A stretch of DNA of 64,000 nt, taken from the NCBI GenBank assembly GCA_028715055.1, contig JAQTLE010000002.1, positions 186,001 through 250,000 of the forward strand. Direction: 5' to 3'. Source of the DNA: Sulfurovaceae bacterium (GTDB lineage Bacteria > Campylobacterota > Campylobacteria > Campylobacterales > Sulfurovaceae). Under the pieces are notes generated by a model that ran no database searches, was not told where the DNA came from, and saw only the letters and a program-made list of their open reading frames with translations. The position numbers and the translations under genes were made by a program. Below, piece by piece: positions 44,246 through 54,632 of the stretch (position 1 is the first letter of the stretch; each line of letters starts with the position of its first letter).

Positions 44246-45571
44246 TTATTTTCCTCTATTTGCTGTAATTATTAATGCTTTTAATATATCTATAGCACTT
44301 TTTAATTGAGCATCTTTATTGATTTCCGTTTCAGTAATAATATTATCCTTGCTGCCGCTAAAACCATTTTGTATGACTTTCGTACTATTTGAATCATTGG
44401 TTAGATGTTTGCTTAATTCGCTTTCTTTGATTAATCCGTCATTGGTTTCTTGATTTGTAATTGCACCAGAATGAACTACTATATCCGGATCGATACCTTT
44501 TGCTTGGATAGATCTGCCGCTAGGAAGATAATATCTAGCTACAGTTAGTCTGAGTCCCTCTTCTTTCCCCACAGGAACTATTACTTGTACGCTTCCTTTA
44601 CCAAATGTTTTTTCACCTACTATTACTGCGCGCTTAAGATCTTGCAATGCACCGCTGACTATTTCGCTCGCACTCGCACTTCCTCCGTCAACCAGAACAA
44701 CCATCGGTATTTTTATATCTCCTGCATCAGCTTTGGCACTGTATGTGATATTTTCTGCCGTATCACGTCCTCTTTGAGATACTATGACGCCTTTGTCCAC
44801 AAACAAATCCACAAGTCCTACAGCTTGATCCAAAAGCCCACCAGGATTATTGCGTAGATCTAGAATAATTCCTTTTGATTGAGGGTATTTTTTAAGTACC
44901 TTTTTGACATCATCAACAACTTTTTGATCAAAAGATGTTACTTGAATATATAAAATATTTCCATCGACTTGTTTTGCGAAAACAGATTGAACTTTTATTA
45001 TTGCTCTAGTAACTTTGATCTCCAGTGGTTTTGGCTTATCTTTCCTGACAATTGTAAGATTGATACTTGTTCCTGGTTTGCCGCGCATTATGGCTACGGC
45101 GTCATCGATACTCATACCCATTGTAGCCTTGTTGTTTAGTTTAATGATGATATCACCGGCTTTTACTCCAGCCTTATATGCCGGAGTGTCTTGGATCGGC
45201 GCAATTACTGTAAGAATATTATCTTTGATGCCCACAGAAATACCCAATCCTCCGAATTCGCCTTTGGTTTGTATATTTAGGTCTTTATATTCTTTTTTAT
45301 CCATATAAGATGAATGAGCGTCTAGATTGCTAACCATTCCTTTGAGTGCTTTATCCACCAAAGTAGTAGTATTGACTTCGTCAACATATTCATGTTCAAT
45401 AAGACTTAAGATTTTTGTAAACTTTATGTAAGCTTCAAGTTTATCTTTTGATATTTGTTGAGGTGCTGATTGCTGCAAGTTGCTTTCTGCTTGAGCTTGT
45501 ACACCTATATAAAAGCTTGTGAGTGCAATAGCTATGCCAGATACGATAAATGGTTTGCTTTTGTGTATCAT
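44246..45571 (-). CDS. ctpA: Carboxy-terminal processing protease
   Basis: 441 residues. Signal or anchor at about 10-28, PDZ domain (about 90-180: GLGISVGIKDN, AGVKAGDIIIKLN), then the S41 peptidase domain with catalytic Ser in GGSASASEIVSGAL and Lys in GEKTFGKGSVQ. Acts in the periplasm on protein C-termini and cell-wall enzymes. Heads the leftward operon that continues through pur, plsC and crcB. Confidence 0.93.
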   Translation of the reverse strand: MIHKSKPFIVSGIAIALTSFYIGVQAQAESNLQQSAPQQISKDKLEAYIKFTKILSLIEHEYVDEVNTTTLVDKALKGMVSNLDAHSSYMDKKEYKDLNIQTKGEFGGLGISVGIKDNILTVIAPIQDTPAYKAGVKAGDIIIKLNNKATMGMSIDDAVAIMRGKPGTSINLTIVRKDKPKPLEIKVTRAIIKVQSVFAKQVDGNILYIQVTSFDQKVVDDVKKVLKKYPQSKGIILDLRNNPGGLLDQAVGLVDLFVDKGVIVSQRGRDTAENITYSAKADAGDIKIPMVVLVDGGSASASEIVSGALQDLKRAVIVGEKTFGKGSVQVIVPVGKEEGLRLTVARYYLPSGRSIQAKGIDPDIVVHSGAITNQETNDGLIKESELSKHLTNDSNSTKVIQNGFSGSKDNIITETEINKDAQLKSAIDILKALIITANRGK

Positions 45572-45668
45572 GATATTTGTGTACCTTTAACTTTAAATGG
45601 AAGAGAATATAAAAACCTTATTTTATTTAAAAAGCCTTTATAAAATGCTGATGAGAGAGTGTTGTTGC

Positions 45669-47024
45669 TCAATCGAGCATCCAAACTCTAAATTTCCTTT
45701 TTTTGATAGTTGTATTTTGGAGAGCTTTGAGTATATTTTTGACCATATGTTTTCGAATGGCGACGTATGAAGCCTTTTCAAATATATCGATTTTGCCTAT
45801 ATCATTTGGATTTACTTCCAATTCTTTACATAAAACACCCAATATATCACCTTTTCTTAGCTTGTCCCTTTTGCCGCCATCTATATGGATGGTCTTGAAT
45901 TCGCCTTGCATAACAAAGTTTTTATCAGGTCTGAGTGTGCCGAGTGAATAAATATGGGCATTTGGCATAATTTCTTCCAAAGAATCCTTTGACCGTGTCG
46001 TATATAACGAAATGGCAATTCCGTTTTTTCCTGCTCTTGCCGTTCGTCCGATTCTATGTGTATAAGTTTCGCTTTTGTGTGGAATATCATAGTTGATGAT
46101 CATTTCTATATCATCTATATCAAGCCCCCTTGAAGCTACATCCGTAGCAACAAGAATAGGCAGTGAACCGTTTGAAAATTTCAGTAAAGATTCGTTGCGA
46201 TCTCTTTGATCAAAATCTCCGTGAAGTGTCGCTACATCAAAATCTCTATCCAATAAAAAATCTGACAATTCATCGGTCTGTACCTTTGTATTACAAAATA
46301 TCACAACGGAAGTCGGTTTATATGATTGCAATACCGTTAAAATTGCTTCATCTTTATTTTTAACTTCATATGCAAATTCATCTATTTTTACTTTATGTTT
46401 GGTTTCTATATTTACAGTTAACGGGTTTTTCAAAATTGCACGGGCAAGTTTGTCTATATTCTCAGGATATGTAGCCGAAAATAGCAAACCTTGCGGTTTT
46501 GTCGGAAGGGAAGAAGTTATCTTGATGATATCGTCATAAAATCCCATATCAAGCATTCTGTCTGCCTCGTCAAGTATCAGTGTTTGGATATTATCCAATA
46601 CTAAAGTTTTGCGAAATAAATGGTCATTTAATCTTCCTGCTGTTCCTATGATGATGTCAGCTCCTTTTTCAAGTGAAGCGCTCTGTCCTCTTAGGGGCAC
46701 ACCGCCATATAGTGTCACTATTTTTAAATTAGCTTTATGGATGGAGATACTTTTTATTACGCCTGAAATCTGTTCGCAGAGCTCTCTGGTTGGAGCTATA
46801 ATAAGAGCCTGTGGAAGTTGTTGTTGCGGAGTGATCTTTTCTATAAGAGGCAGGGCGAATGCCAATGTTTTTCCAGAGCCGGTTTGAGCCTCTGCTATGA
46901 TATCACGACCTTCTAGTATTGCCGGAATTGTCTCAACTTGTATGGGGGTTAAGGTTTCAAACCCTAAGATTGATAATGTTTTTTTTGCTTCTTGAGATAT
47001 ATTTAAGTCTTTAAAATGTTGCAA
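45669..47024 (-). CDS. DEAD-box RNA helicase, DbpA-like
   Basis: 451 residues. Q motif (FETLTPIQVETIP), AQTGSGKT, PTRELCEQ, the box LDEADRM, SATYP and the C-terminal HRIGRTARAG are all in order. The last ~75 residues look like the DbpA-type RNA-binding domain (KLRKGDILGVLCKELEVN), which targets 23S rRNA helix 92 in DbpA. Probable ribosome assembly factor. Monocistronic, divergent from clpB. Confidence 0.88.
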   Translation of the reverse strand: MQHFKDLNISQEAKKTLSILGFETLTPIQVETIPAILEGRDIIAEAQTGSGKTLAFALPLIEKITPQQQLPQALIIAPTRELCEQISGVIKSISIHKANLKIVTLYGGVPLRGQSASLEKGADIIIGTAGRLNDHLFRKTLVLDNIQTLILDEADRMLDMGFYDDIIKITSSLPTKPQGLLFSATYPENIDKLARAILKNPLTVNIETKHKVKIDEFAYEVKNKDEAILTVLQSYKPTSVVIFCNTKVQTDELSDFLLDRDFDVATLHGDFDQRDRNESLLKFSNGSLPILVATDVASRGLDIDDIEMIINYDIPHKSETYTHRIGRTARAGKNGIAISLYTTRSKDSLEEIMPNAHIYSLGTLRPDKNFVMQGEFKTIHIDGGKRDKLRKGDILGVLCKELEVNPNDIGKIDIFEKASYVAIRKHMVKNILKALQNTTIKKRKFRVWMLD

Positions 47025-47095
47025 AGTTTCTCTTTTTTGTAGTATTATACCATATAAGAGTATTTTTGCAAGGTTATATAATTTTTATTAAGAAA

Positions 47096-47126
47096 CTTGA
47101 CAACAAGCGACTAAATGTTATATAAT
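47096..47126 (+). promoter_or_regulatory. clpB promoter with a HAIR-like element over the -35 box
   Basis: TTGACA (47097-47102) and TATAAT (47121-47126) are 18 bases apart, upstream of the AAAGGA ribosome site of clpB. CTTGACA-N7-ACTAAAT at 47096-47116 matches the HspR operator consensus CTTGAGT-N7-ACTCAAG at 10 of 14 positions, suggesting heat-shock repression; this is a candidate only. Confidence 0.6.
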
Positions 47127-47155
47127 AATTCTAGATTTAACATCAAAGGATTTTT

Positions 47156-49729
47156 ATGAGTATATTAGAAAAATTAACCAATCAAATGACCTCGACTATA
47201 GAGTCATCCGTATCTTTAGCATTACATAATAAAAATCAAGAAGTTATGCCCATCCACTTAATCTGGGCATTGTTAACCAATAGCGGCTCGATACTTCTAC
47301 AAGCATTAAATAAAATGAATATTGACAAAGCTGCATTAGAGCTGGAAGCCAAGAGTATAGCCGGCAAACTTCCGTCAGTTTCTACTGTTACAAAAGAAAG
47401 CATTAGGTTGTCTAGACCTCTTGTATCTTCATTGGAACTAGCCGAAGGCATGATGAATGCGAATGGAGACAAATTCCTCGCCGTGGATACTTATTTGCTT
47501 GCAAATTTGGGCGAACCGTTCATGAAAGAAAGTATCGGCAAATATGTAGATATGATGGAATTCAAAAAAACTTTGGAATCTATTCGTGGTGGTAAAAGCA
47601 TAGATAGCCAGAGTGGAGATGAAACTCTTGAAGCCTTGGCCCAATATGGTGATGATCTCAATCAAAAAGCCATTGATGGCAAACTTGATCCTGTGATCGG
47701 CAGGGACGAAGAGATCCAAAGAACTATGCAGATACTCATCAGAAAAACCAAAAATAATCCGATCCTTTTGGGAGAACCGGGTACGGGAAAAACTGCAATT
47801 GTAGAAGGACTAGCACAACGCATAGTAAACAAAGAAGTGCCTTTGAGTTTGCAAAAAATGAGAGTAATATCTCTAGATATGAGTCGATTGATAGCAGGCG
47901 CCAAATATCGCGGTGAATTTGAAGATAGGCTTAAAGCAGTAGTTGATGAAGTAAAAAGTGCAGGAAATATTATCCTCTTCATTGATGAGATCCACACGAT
48001 TGTAGGAGCCGGAGCGAGTGAAGGAAGTATGGACGCGGCAAATATACTAAAACCTGCCCTGGCACGTGGTGAGCTTCATACAATAGGAGCTACTACGCTC
48101 AAAGAGTATAGAAAATATTTTGAAAAAGATATGGCGCTTCAACGCCGCTTCCAACCGGTCAAAGTAGATGAACCTAGCATAAATGAAGCATTGCAAATAT
48201 TGCGTGGGATCAAAGAAAGACTGGAAGCTCACCATAATGTTAATATTACTGATGGCGCACTTGTAGCGGCTGCGAAGCTGAGTGATAGATATATAACTGA
48301 TAGATTTTTGCCGGATAAAGCTATCGACCTTATAGACGAAGCAGCAGCAGAGCTCAAAATGCAAATAGAAAGCGAACCAAACGAGCTTGCCAAAACCAAA
48401 AGAGAACTTTCCACCTTGCAAGTAGAAAAAGAAGCTCTCAAAATGGAAGAGGGCAATAAAAATCAAAAAAGACTTGATGAAATAGAAAAAGAAATAGCAG
48501 ATCTCGAAGAAAAAAGATCAATGCTTCAAAGTCAATTTGATCTGGAAAAAAATGTATTTAATGATATAGCCAAAGTAAAAAGCGAGATAGAATCACTTAA
48601 AACCAAAGCCGAAACGGTCAAACGTGAAGGTGATTTCAGCAAAGCAGCTGAGATAGAATACGGTCAGATCCCGGCAGCCAAAGGCAAACTTGATGCTCTT
48701 GAAGATCAATGGGAAAGAATGAAAAAAGAAGGAGTACTGCTCAAAAACTCTGTCGATGAAGAGATGATAGCCAGCATTATCAGCAAGTGGACAGGAATCC
48801 CTGTAACAAAAATGTTGCAAAGTGAAAAAGAAAAGATCTTGCACATAGAAGATGTACTCAAAGAAGAGGTCGTAGGTCAAGAAGAAGCCCTAAAAGCTGT
48901 AGCTCGTGCTATCAAGAGAAATAAAGCCGGACTTAGCGATACCAATCGTCCAATAGGAAGCTTTATGTTCCTTGGGCCAACTGGTGTCGGTAAGACTCAA
49001 GTGGCTAAAACGCTGGCAAAATTCTTATTTGACTCTGAAAAATCACTTATCCGCATAGATATGAGTGAGTATATGGAAAAACATGCAGCAAGCAGACTCG
49101 TAGGAGCTCCTCCTGGATATGTAGGATACGAAGAGGGCGGACAATTAACAGAGGCCGTCAGACGTAAACCATATTCTGTTGTTTTATTTGATGAGATAGA
49201 AAAAGCTCATCCGGATGTGTTCAATACCTTGTTGCAGGTGCTTGATGACGGCAGGCTTACTGACAATAAAGGTGTAACGGTAGATTTTAAAAATACGATC
49301 ATTATCATGACGTCAAACATTGCCAGCGATAAGATCATGACCATCACCGACAGAGAAGCTAGAGAAAGTGCGGTAAACAATGAGCTTAAAAACTATTTCA
49401 AACCCGAGTTTTTAAATCGTCTTGATGATATAGTGATATTTAATCCTCTAGGACTTGAAGCCATCACAGGGATCGTTGATATACTATTTGAGGGTATTCG
49501 CAAAAAACTTCAAGCAAAAGAGATTGAGATCTCATTGACCAAAGAAGCCGAAGCCTTTATAGCCGAAGCAGGATTTGATCCGGTATATGGCGCTAGACCG
49601 CTTAAACGTGCTCTTTATGAGATAGTAGAAGATAAACTAGCAGAACTTATATTGGAAGAAAAAATAACTGCTGGCAGCAAAGTAGAATTTGATGCCAAAA
49701 ATGGTGAGATAGTAGAAAATATTAGTTAA
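47156..49729 (+). CDS. clpB: ATP-dependent disaggregase ClpB
   Basis: 857 residues, full length. N-terminal Clp domain, AAA1 with GEPGTGKT, the long coiled-coil middle domain (about 400-525) and AAA2 with GPTGVGKT, plus [12 protein letters not shown] and [11 protein letters not shown] near the end. Works with DnaK to rescue aggregated proteins. ATCAAAGGA precedes the ATG. Monocistronic. Confidence 0.97.
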   Translation: MSILEKLTNQMTSTIESSVSLALHNKNQEVMPIHLIWALLTNSGSILLQALNKMNIDKAALELEAKSIAGKLPSVSTVTKESIRLSRPLVSSLELAEGMMNANGDKFLAVDTYLLANLGEPFMKESIGKYVDMMEFKKTLESIRGGKSIDSQSGDETLEALAQYGDDLNQKAIDGKLDPVIGRDEEIQRTMQILIRKTKNNPILLGEPGTGKTAIVEGLAQRIVNKEVPLSLQKMRVISLDMSRLIAGAKYRGEFEDRLKAVVDEVKSAGNIILFIDEIHTIVGAGASEGSMDAANILKPALARGELHTIGATTLKEYRKYFEKDMALQRRFQPVKVDEPSINEALQILRGIKERLEAHHNVNITDGALVAAAKLSDRYITDRFLPDKAIDLIDEAAAELKMQIESEPNELAKTKRELSTLQVEKEALKMEEGNKNQKRLDEIEKEIADLEEKRSMLQSQFDLEKNVFNDIAKVKSEIESLKTKAETVKREGDFSKAAEIEYGQIPAAKGKLDALEDQWERMKKEGVLLKNSVDEEMIASIISKWTGIPVTKMLQSEKEKILHIEDVLKEEVVGQEEALKAVARAIKRNKAGLSDTNRPIGSFMFLGPTGVGKTQVAKTLAKFLFDSEKSLIRIDMSEYMEKHAASRLVGAPPGYVGYEEGGQLTEAVRRKPYSVVLFDEIEKAHPDVFNTLLQVLDDGRLTDNKGVTVDFKNTIIIMTSNIASDKIMTITDREARESAVNNELKNYFKPEFLNRLDDIVIFNPLGLEAITGIVDILFEGIRKKLQAKEIEISLTKEAEAFIAEAGFDPVYGARPLKRALYEIVEDKLAELILEEKITAGSKVEFDAKNGEIVENIS

Positions 49730-49747
49730 TATAATAATACAATATCG

Positions 49748-49799
49748 TTCGCCCTGAGGCTCTCGAAGGGTCGAATGGATTCCGTATCAAGTCCGGAAT
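49748..49799. repeat. Paired hairpin intergenic element (REP-like)
   Basis: TTCG-CCCT / AGGG-T-CGAA (49748-49755, 49767-49775) and ATTCCG/CGGAAT (49779-49784, 49794-49799) form two adjacent hairpins in the 212-base gap after clpB. The text (CGCCCTGAGGCTCTCGAAGG; TCCGTATCAAGTCCGGAATG) resembles short repeats dispersed in many bacterial genomes. It is GC-richer than its surroundings. It may also end clpB transcription. Confidence 0.6.
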
Positions 49800-49941
49800 G
49801 ACACCACATCATAAACTATAAATCAAACCTTTGATACTATTTTGCAAAAGCTAAAAAATGTCTAATAAAAAATATCCCAAAATATAACTCAAATCCCAAA
49901 AAATATTATTCATGTTATAATCACTCTAAAAAAGAGTTCTC

Positions 49942-50847
49942 ATGGCATACGAACTAAAAGACAAACTCGTCATAGCTATCTCATCAAGAGCATTGTTTGA
50001 TCTAGAAATAGAAAATAGCATCTTTGACGAAAATGGCTTACAAGCATACTATGATTACCAGCTAGAGCATGAAGATACTCCTCTTGAAGTGGGCACTGCC
50101 TATAGATTTGTCAAAAATTTCCTAGCTATCAATAAAAGATTTGATGATAAACTCATAGAAGTCATCATTCTTTCACGCAATAATGCAGCAACGGGGCTTA
50201 GAATAGGGCGGTCGCTAGAACATTATGGGTTATCTATCGAGCGCTCAGGATGGACTGCAGGTACTCCTGTGGCACGATATCTTGAAGCCTTCAAGGTTGA
50301 CCTTTTTCTCTCAGCCAATAGCGACGATGTCCAAGAGGCCATCAATGCCGGAGTCGCAGCTGCTACGATACTCCCTCATGCACATCAAAACAAAGATGAT
50401 TCTGATGAGATAGTACGTATAGCATTTGACGGGGATGCCGTACTTTTTGGCGACGAGAGCGAAAAGATATATCAGCAGTATGGGCTGGAAGCATTTATGA
50501 AGCATGAGATGGAAAATGCCAAAAATCCTCTCAGCAAGGGTCCATTTTTCAAATTCCTCAAAGTCATTTCGGATATCCAAAACCGCTTCACTATGGAACA
50601 GTCTCCTATCCGCACCGCACTTGTGACCGCACGTAATTTCACTACTTATGAGAGGGTTTTGCGTACGCTAAATGCGTGGGGAGTCCGTGTAGATGAAGCA
50701 TTTTTCCAAGGAGGAGTACGCAAACATGAAGTCATAGCGGCTTTTGGAGCGGATATATTTTTCGATGACCAAGATGCTCATTTGGCAGATACGTCACCAC
50801 TAACGCCGAGCGCAAAAGTGCCATATAGAATAGATAACAATGGATAA
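49942..50847 (+). CDS. 5'-nucleotidase (cytosolic-type family)
   Basis: 301 residues of the bacterial 5'-nucleotidase family (PF06189 type). Conserved stretches: VIAISSRALFDLE near the start, PLEVGTAYRFVKNFL, LSRNNAATGLRIGRSLEHYG, VRIAFDGDAVLFGDESE and EAFFQGGVRKHEVIAAFGADIFFDDQ. Likely hydrolyses nucleoside monophosphates in the cytoplasm. Appears monocistronic. Confidence 0.88.
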   Translation: MAYELKDKLVIAISSRALFDLEIENSIFDENGLQAYYDYQLEHEDTPLEVGTAYRFVKNFLAINKRFDDKLIEVIILSRNNAATGLRIGRSLEHYGLSIERSGWTAGTPVARYLEAFKVDLFLSANSDDVQEAINAGVAAATILPHAHQNKDDSDEIVRIAFDGDAVLFGDESEKIYQQYGLEAFMKHEMENAKNPLSKGPFFKFLKVISDIQNRFTMEQSPIRTALVTARNFTTYERVLRTLNAWGVRVDEAFFQGGVRKHEVIAAFGADIFFDDQDAHLADTSPLTPSAKVPYRIDNNG

Positions 50848-50877
50848 TCTAAATCTTAAATAAGAAAGCGGGACGAC

Positions 50878-51540
50878 ATGATAGGAATAATTCTAATAAT
50901 TTTATTTTTCTTGTACATTCAGATAGCTATAAGAACAACACAATATGTAATGAGAAAAACACCAAAAAAGTTTTATTGGACATTAATAGTTTTATTTTTT
51001 ATACTTCTTCCTACATGGGATATCATCATAGGTAAAATATACTTTAACTATCTTTGCAAGACCGAAGCAGGATTGAAGATATATAGGAGTACGCAGGCGA
51101 ATGGCATAATAACAGAGGATAGCATAGCAACAGGAGATATTTCTTTGTATAAAAAATTATGCTTTGAATATATCGAAGGTACACACAATAGCTGGAAAGG
51201 TAAAGAAATACAACATCTTGACCTTAACGATATCAACAAAACAATTAAAATCATAAAAGAACCACAAAGTAGGTATATATTTATCTACAACGAAAAGAGC
51301 AAACCCACCAATTGGTTACCAATCGTTAAAAATAGAGCTTTGGTGAAAGATATGCAAACAGGCGAAGTGTTAGGTGAAGACATCGGATTTAGTTATTTTG
51401 GCGCATGGGTAGGACTGTTTGCTGATCATTTTGTATCTGGTGTGTCTAAACCAGTTAATGAGTGCATCGACAATAAAGATAAGCTTTTAAAGTTAACATT
51501 GAGACAAAAAAACGATAATGAAGAAAACAATGGCAAATAG
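50878..51540 (+). CDS. Membrane-anchored protein of unknown function
   Basis: 220 residues with two N-terminal membrane helices (about 2-20 and 30-50) followed by a soluble domain of mixed charge. GCGGGACGAC lies just before the ATG, a weak ribosome site. No family recognised. Confidence 0.7.
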   Translation: MIGIILIILFFLYIQIAIRTTQYVMRKTPKKFYWTLIVLFFILLPTWDIIIGKIYFNYLCKTEAGLKIYRSTQANGIITEDSIATGDISLYKKLCFEYIEGTHNSWKGKEIQHLDLNDINKTIKIIKEPQSRYIFIYNEKSKPTNWLPIVKNRALVKDMQTGEVLGEDIGFSYFGAWVGLFADHFVSGVSKPVNECIDNKDKLLKLTLRQKNDNEENNGK

Positions 51541-51597
51541 TATATTAGATTACGAATCAAATGCATGGATGGCATTGGCTAGTTATCATGAATTAAG

Positions 51598-51630
51598 CTC
51601 GTTCCCACGGTTTCCTTGAGAACGCATATT
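51598..51630. repeat. Degenerate dispersed palindromic repeat
   Basis: CTCGTTCCCACGGTTTCCTT followed by GAGAACGCAT has the form of a common short dispersed repeat whose arms would be CGTTC and GAACG; the centre is degenerate. It lies in the otherwise featureless 150-base gap before the DUF386 gene. Confidence 0.4.
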
Positions 51631-51696
51631 AAACTTTTAAATATAAATAATTATATACTACTCCCATACAAAGCATGTGAGCGAGAGGGAACAAAA

Positions 51697-52173
51697 ATGA
51701 TCATAGACAAAGTAGAAAATTTTGGACTATACCGTTTCGGTCCGGCATGGCAACGTGCCTTTGAATTTTTGAGCACACTCACGCCGGATTCTCCGGATGG
51801 GCGATACGACATAGATGGCGATGATATATTTGCTATTGTCATGAGCTATCATACCTTGACACCTGAAAAGGCGGTATTTGAATCCCATCAAAAATACGTG
51901 GACATCCAGACCGTCATCACGGGCGCCGAAGGGTTCGAATGCGCTTTTAGTGATGAGCTGAATGTCATTACACCGTATGACGCAGACAAAGAAGCTGCAT
52001 TTTACGAGCGAACCTCTCATGGGCAGACACGAGTCGATGTATTCCCAGGGACATTTGTGATGCTTTATCCTCACGATGCTCACATAGCAGGTTTATTGGT
52101 TGGAGCAGAATCAAAACTTGTCAAAAAAGTGGTAGTAAAAGTAAAAATAGAGCTTCTGGAATTAGAACATTAA
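51697..52173 (+). CDS. YhcH/YjgK/YiaL (DUF386) family protein
   Basis: 158 residues from ATG 51697 behind GAGAGGGAAC; the longer reading from 51616 runs through a repeat and is unlikely. Family features: ESHQKYVDIQTVITGAEGFE, then FPGTFVMLYPHDAHIAGLLV and VKKVVVKVK at the end. A beta-barrel cupin-like fold associated with sugar metabolism; precise substrate unknown. Confidence 0.9.
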   Translation: MIIDKVENFGLYRFGPAWQRAFEFLSTLTPDSPDGRYDIDGDDIFAIVMSYHTLTPEKAVFESHQKYVDIQTVITGAEGFECAFSDELNVITPYDADKEAAFYERTSHGQTRVDVFPGTFVMLYPHDAHIAGLLVGAESKLVKKVVVKVKIELLELEH

Positions 52174-52257
52174 TAAAGATATAAAAATACAAAAACCTTC
52201 TTGACTTATTATCATAATTGATTTATAATAGTTCAAATCTAAACCAAAGGATACAAA

Positions 52258-52449
52258 ATGGATATTGTAGACAAAGAATTAGAAAGCAGAAGAAATGAGA
52301 TCCGTGCCGGGTTGGAAGTGTTATATCATCTAAATATGCATATAAGCGGATGGGATATCCCTGAACTTGATGAAAAAGAAGCATCACAAAAACTTTTTAA
52401 GATGATCGATGAAGAACTTGCAAAGATCAAAAAAAAAGTAAATAAATAA
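52258..52449 (+). CDS. Small helical protein of unknown function
   Basis: 63 residues, highly charged, starting MDIVDKELESRRNEIRAGLE with HISGWDIPELDEKEA in the middle. AAAGGATACAAA precedes the start and a strong terminator follows, so it looks like a real monocistronic gene. Confidence 0.7.
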   Translation: MDIVDKELESRRNEIRAGLEVLYHLNMHISGWDIPELDEKEASQKLFKMIDEELAKIKKKVNK

Positions 52450-52460
52450 GGTTTTTTCCA

Positions 52461-52508
52461 GTTCCTGCAGTTTTTGCAGGAACGTATATTGATTTTTTAA
52501 AAAATCAA
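52461..52508 (+). terminator. Strong terminator hairpin pair
   Basis: GTTCCTGCA-GTTTT-TGCAGGAAC (52461-52483) is a perfect 9-bp stem, followed by the palindrome TTGATTTTTTAAAAAATCAA (52489-52508), which can act in both directions between the convergent small gene and the AraC gene. Confidence 0.85.
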
Positions 52509-52518
52509 GAATATACAC

Positions 52519-53388
52519 CTATAGTCTTATGGGAATATAATAACTCAGATCAAACTCTTCATCATCTGATAAAAAATGGTTTTTATGATAAATGGCGTAC
52601 GATGGATTTGTAGTTGTTTCATATCCACTCCTGATCAGCCAATAGAAATAAACCCAATTCATAAACTTAAGCACATCACCATATTTCCCGGAAAAATCAA
52701 ATTTTGCATAAACGCCTTTTGGTATGATGAATTTAGGCAATGGGGCATCTTTAAACTCTTTTTCTAAGACAATACATGCAATATATTGGCACTCATCCAG
52801 TGCAGTGACAGTAGGATTGTCATGGTGCAGTCCGATTTGTATGAAGTTTGTGATATTGTTGCAAAGTGTCCAAGTTTGAAGTTTTTGCCATGTTTCTTTG
52901 ATGGATTTGTTATATCCTTTATGTCTTATGTAATAACCTTGCATCTCTTCCATTTTTACTATTTTAGGTTTAAGTGATGAAAAATCTGCTCTAGAGTTTG
53001 TTGCGCTAACAGACTTTGTAAGAATGGTATCTACATAAGAACTATATCCACCATTTCGCCACTCTTTTGGCGTCATCAAGAATTTTTCTTTAAATACTTT
53101 AGAAAAAGAAGTTTGTGAACTATACCCGCATAACATTGCTATTTGTGTTATGGTAGAATGTTTATTGGTCAAAAGAAGGCTCGCTGCTTTTTGAAGTCTT
53201 ATTGATTTTATACTCTCATAGATATTTTTTCCAAACTCGTTTTTAAAGATTCTGTGCATATGAAATTTACTCACACTCAATGCTTCACTTAACGCATCCA
53301 AGTTTATATAGGTATCTATATTTTTATAGATGTAATAAATAATATCGTTGGCTATTTTGGTATGTTGATGTATCGTGTCTTTTTTCAT
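52519..53388 (-). CDS. AraC-family regulator with GyrI-like effector domain
   Basis: 289 residues. N-terminal double helix-turn-helix (about 15-115: LDALSEALSVSKFHMHRIFK, then ITQIAMLCGYSSQTSFSKVF and MTPKEWR), followed by a GyrI-like small-molecule-binding domain starting near KIVKMEEMQGYYIRHKGY. Likely responds to a small ligand. It diverges from the aminotransferase gene at 53511, a possible target. Confidence 0.92.
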   Translation of the reverse strand: MKKDTIHQHTKIANDIIYYIYKNIDTYINLDALSEALSVSKFHMHRIFKNEFGKNIYESIKSIRLQKAASLLLTNKHSTITQIAMLCGYSSQTSFSKVFKEKFLMTPKEWRNGGYSSYVDTILTKSVSATNSRADFSSLKPKIVKMEEMQGYYIRHKGYNKSIKETWQKLQTWTLCNNITNFIQIGLHHDNPTVTALDECQYIACIVLEKEFKDAPLPKFIIPKGVYAKFDFSGKYGDVLKFMNWVYFYWLIRSGYETTTNPSYAIYHKNHFLSDDEEFDLSYYIPIRL

Positions 53389-53510
53389 AGTCTAATTGTA
53401 GCAAGATTATGATTATTTTTGAGCAATAATAGATATTAATAAAAGCAAGAAAAATTGAGACAAAAAGTTTAATTTCTATTAAAATTGCAGGAAAAAGAAA
53501 GGAAAAAAGC

Positions 53511-54632
53511 ATGAAGAGATCATTCATACGAGAGATACTTGAATCTATAGATAACGAAACGATCTCGTTTGCAGGTGGATTGCCAGATGAAAATCTATTT
53601 CCAATTCAAGATCTGCAAAAAGCAGCAAATAAGGTGTTTGAAAATCCAAAAAATCTTCAATATACCATCAGTAATGGAATTGTACCGCTCAGAGAAAAAA
53701 TAGCAAATTTTTATAACAAAAATGGATTTTTTACAAAACCTGAAAACATACTAATAACAACTGGCTCGCAGCAAGGTCTTTTTGTCATAGCAAAATATTT
53801 TCAAAATAAGCAGATAGTCATAGAAGAGCCTTCCTATTTGGGAGCGGTAAATATATTTAAAATGAATAATTTAGATATGCAACCTATATATCTGGATCAT
53901 AATGGTATAGATACGCAAAAATTTGATGAAATATATAAATATATAAAACTAGCCTATCTCATACCGGATTTCCAAAACCCAAAAGGCTCACTTTATACCT
54001 ACGAAAATAGAAAAAATGTTGCCAATAGTGTTTTAAAATATGGGGGATATATCATAGAAGATGCACCATATAGTGAACTATATTTTGATCAAAAATCAAG
54101 AAGCATAAGCTCTTTTATTCCTGACAATAGTTTTCATCTAGGATCTTTTTCAAAAACACTTTCTCCTAGTTTGAGAATAGGGTGGATTCGAGCTAATGAA
54201 GAAATCATCAAACAGCTTACCATGATAAAAGAGACTATAGATCTTCATAGTTCCGGAATCTCACAATATATTTTAGATACTTATCTGGATGATGAGTCTC
54301 ATTATGAAAATCATTTGGACAAACTTAGAAAAGCATACAAAGAAAAAATGGAAATATTTACATCAGCATTAAAACAAGAATTACCAGAGTTTGATTTTGC
54401 AATGCCAAAAGGCGGAATGTTTATATTTGGTTCGCTCGAAGGTTTTGATACCATGGAGCTAGTACGTGAGTGTATGAAAGAAAAAGTTGTTTTTGTACCT
54501 GGGGGTCAGTTTTTTTTGGATGGACGAATAAGCGATGAAATAAGGTTTAACTATACATATTCCACAAAAGAACAGGTAGTTTGCGGACTAAAAAAAATAG
54601 CTAATAAAATTAGTGTTAAAGAGATAAGATGA
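53511..54632 (+). CDS. PLP-dependent aminotransferase class I/II
   Basis: 373 residues resembling the catalytic part of MocR/2-aminoadipate-type aminotransferases but without a GntR domain. FAGGLPDENLFP at the start, TTGSQQGL, the PDFQNPKGS strand and the PLP lysine in GSFSKTLSPSLRIGW. Substrate unknown. Ribosome site GAAAGGAAAA; overlaps the thioesterase gene by ATGA. Confidence 0.9.
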   Translation: MKRSFIREILESIDNETISFAGGLPDENLFPIQDLQKAANKVFENPKNLQYTISNGIVPLREKIANFYNKNGFFTKPENILITTGSQQGLFVIAKYFQNKQIVIEEPSYLGAVNIFKMNNLDMQPIYLDHNGIDTQKFDEIYKYIKLAYLIPDFQNPKGSLYTYENRKNVANSVLKYGGYIIEDAPYSELYFDQKSRSISSFIPDNSFHLGSFSKTLSPSLRIGWIRANEEIIKQLTMIKETIDLHSSGISQYILDTYLDDESHYENHLDKLRKAYKEKMEIFTSALKQELPEFDFAMPKGGMFIFGSLEGFDTMELVRECMKEKVVFVPGGQFFLDGRISDEIRFNYTYSTKEQVVCGLKKIANKISVKEIR

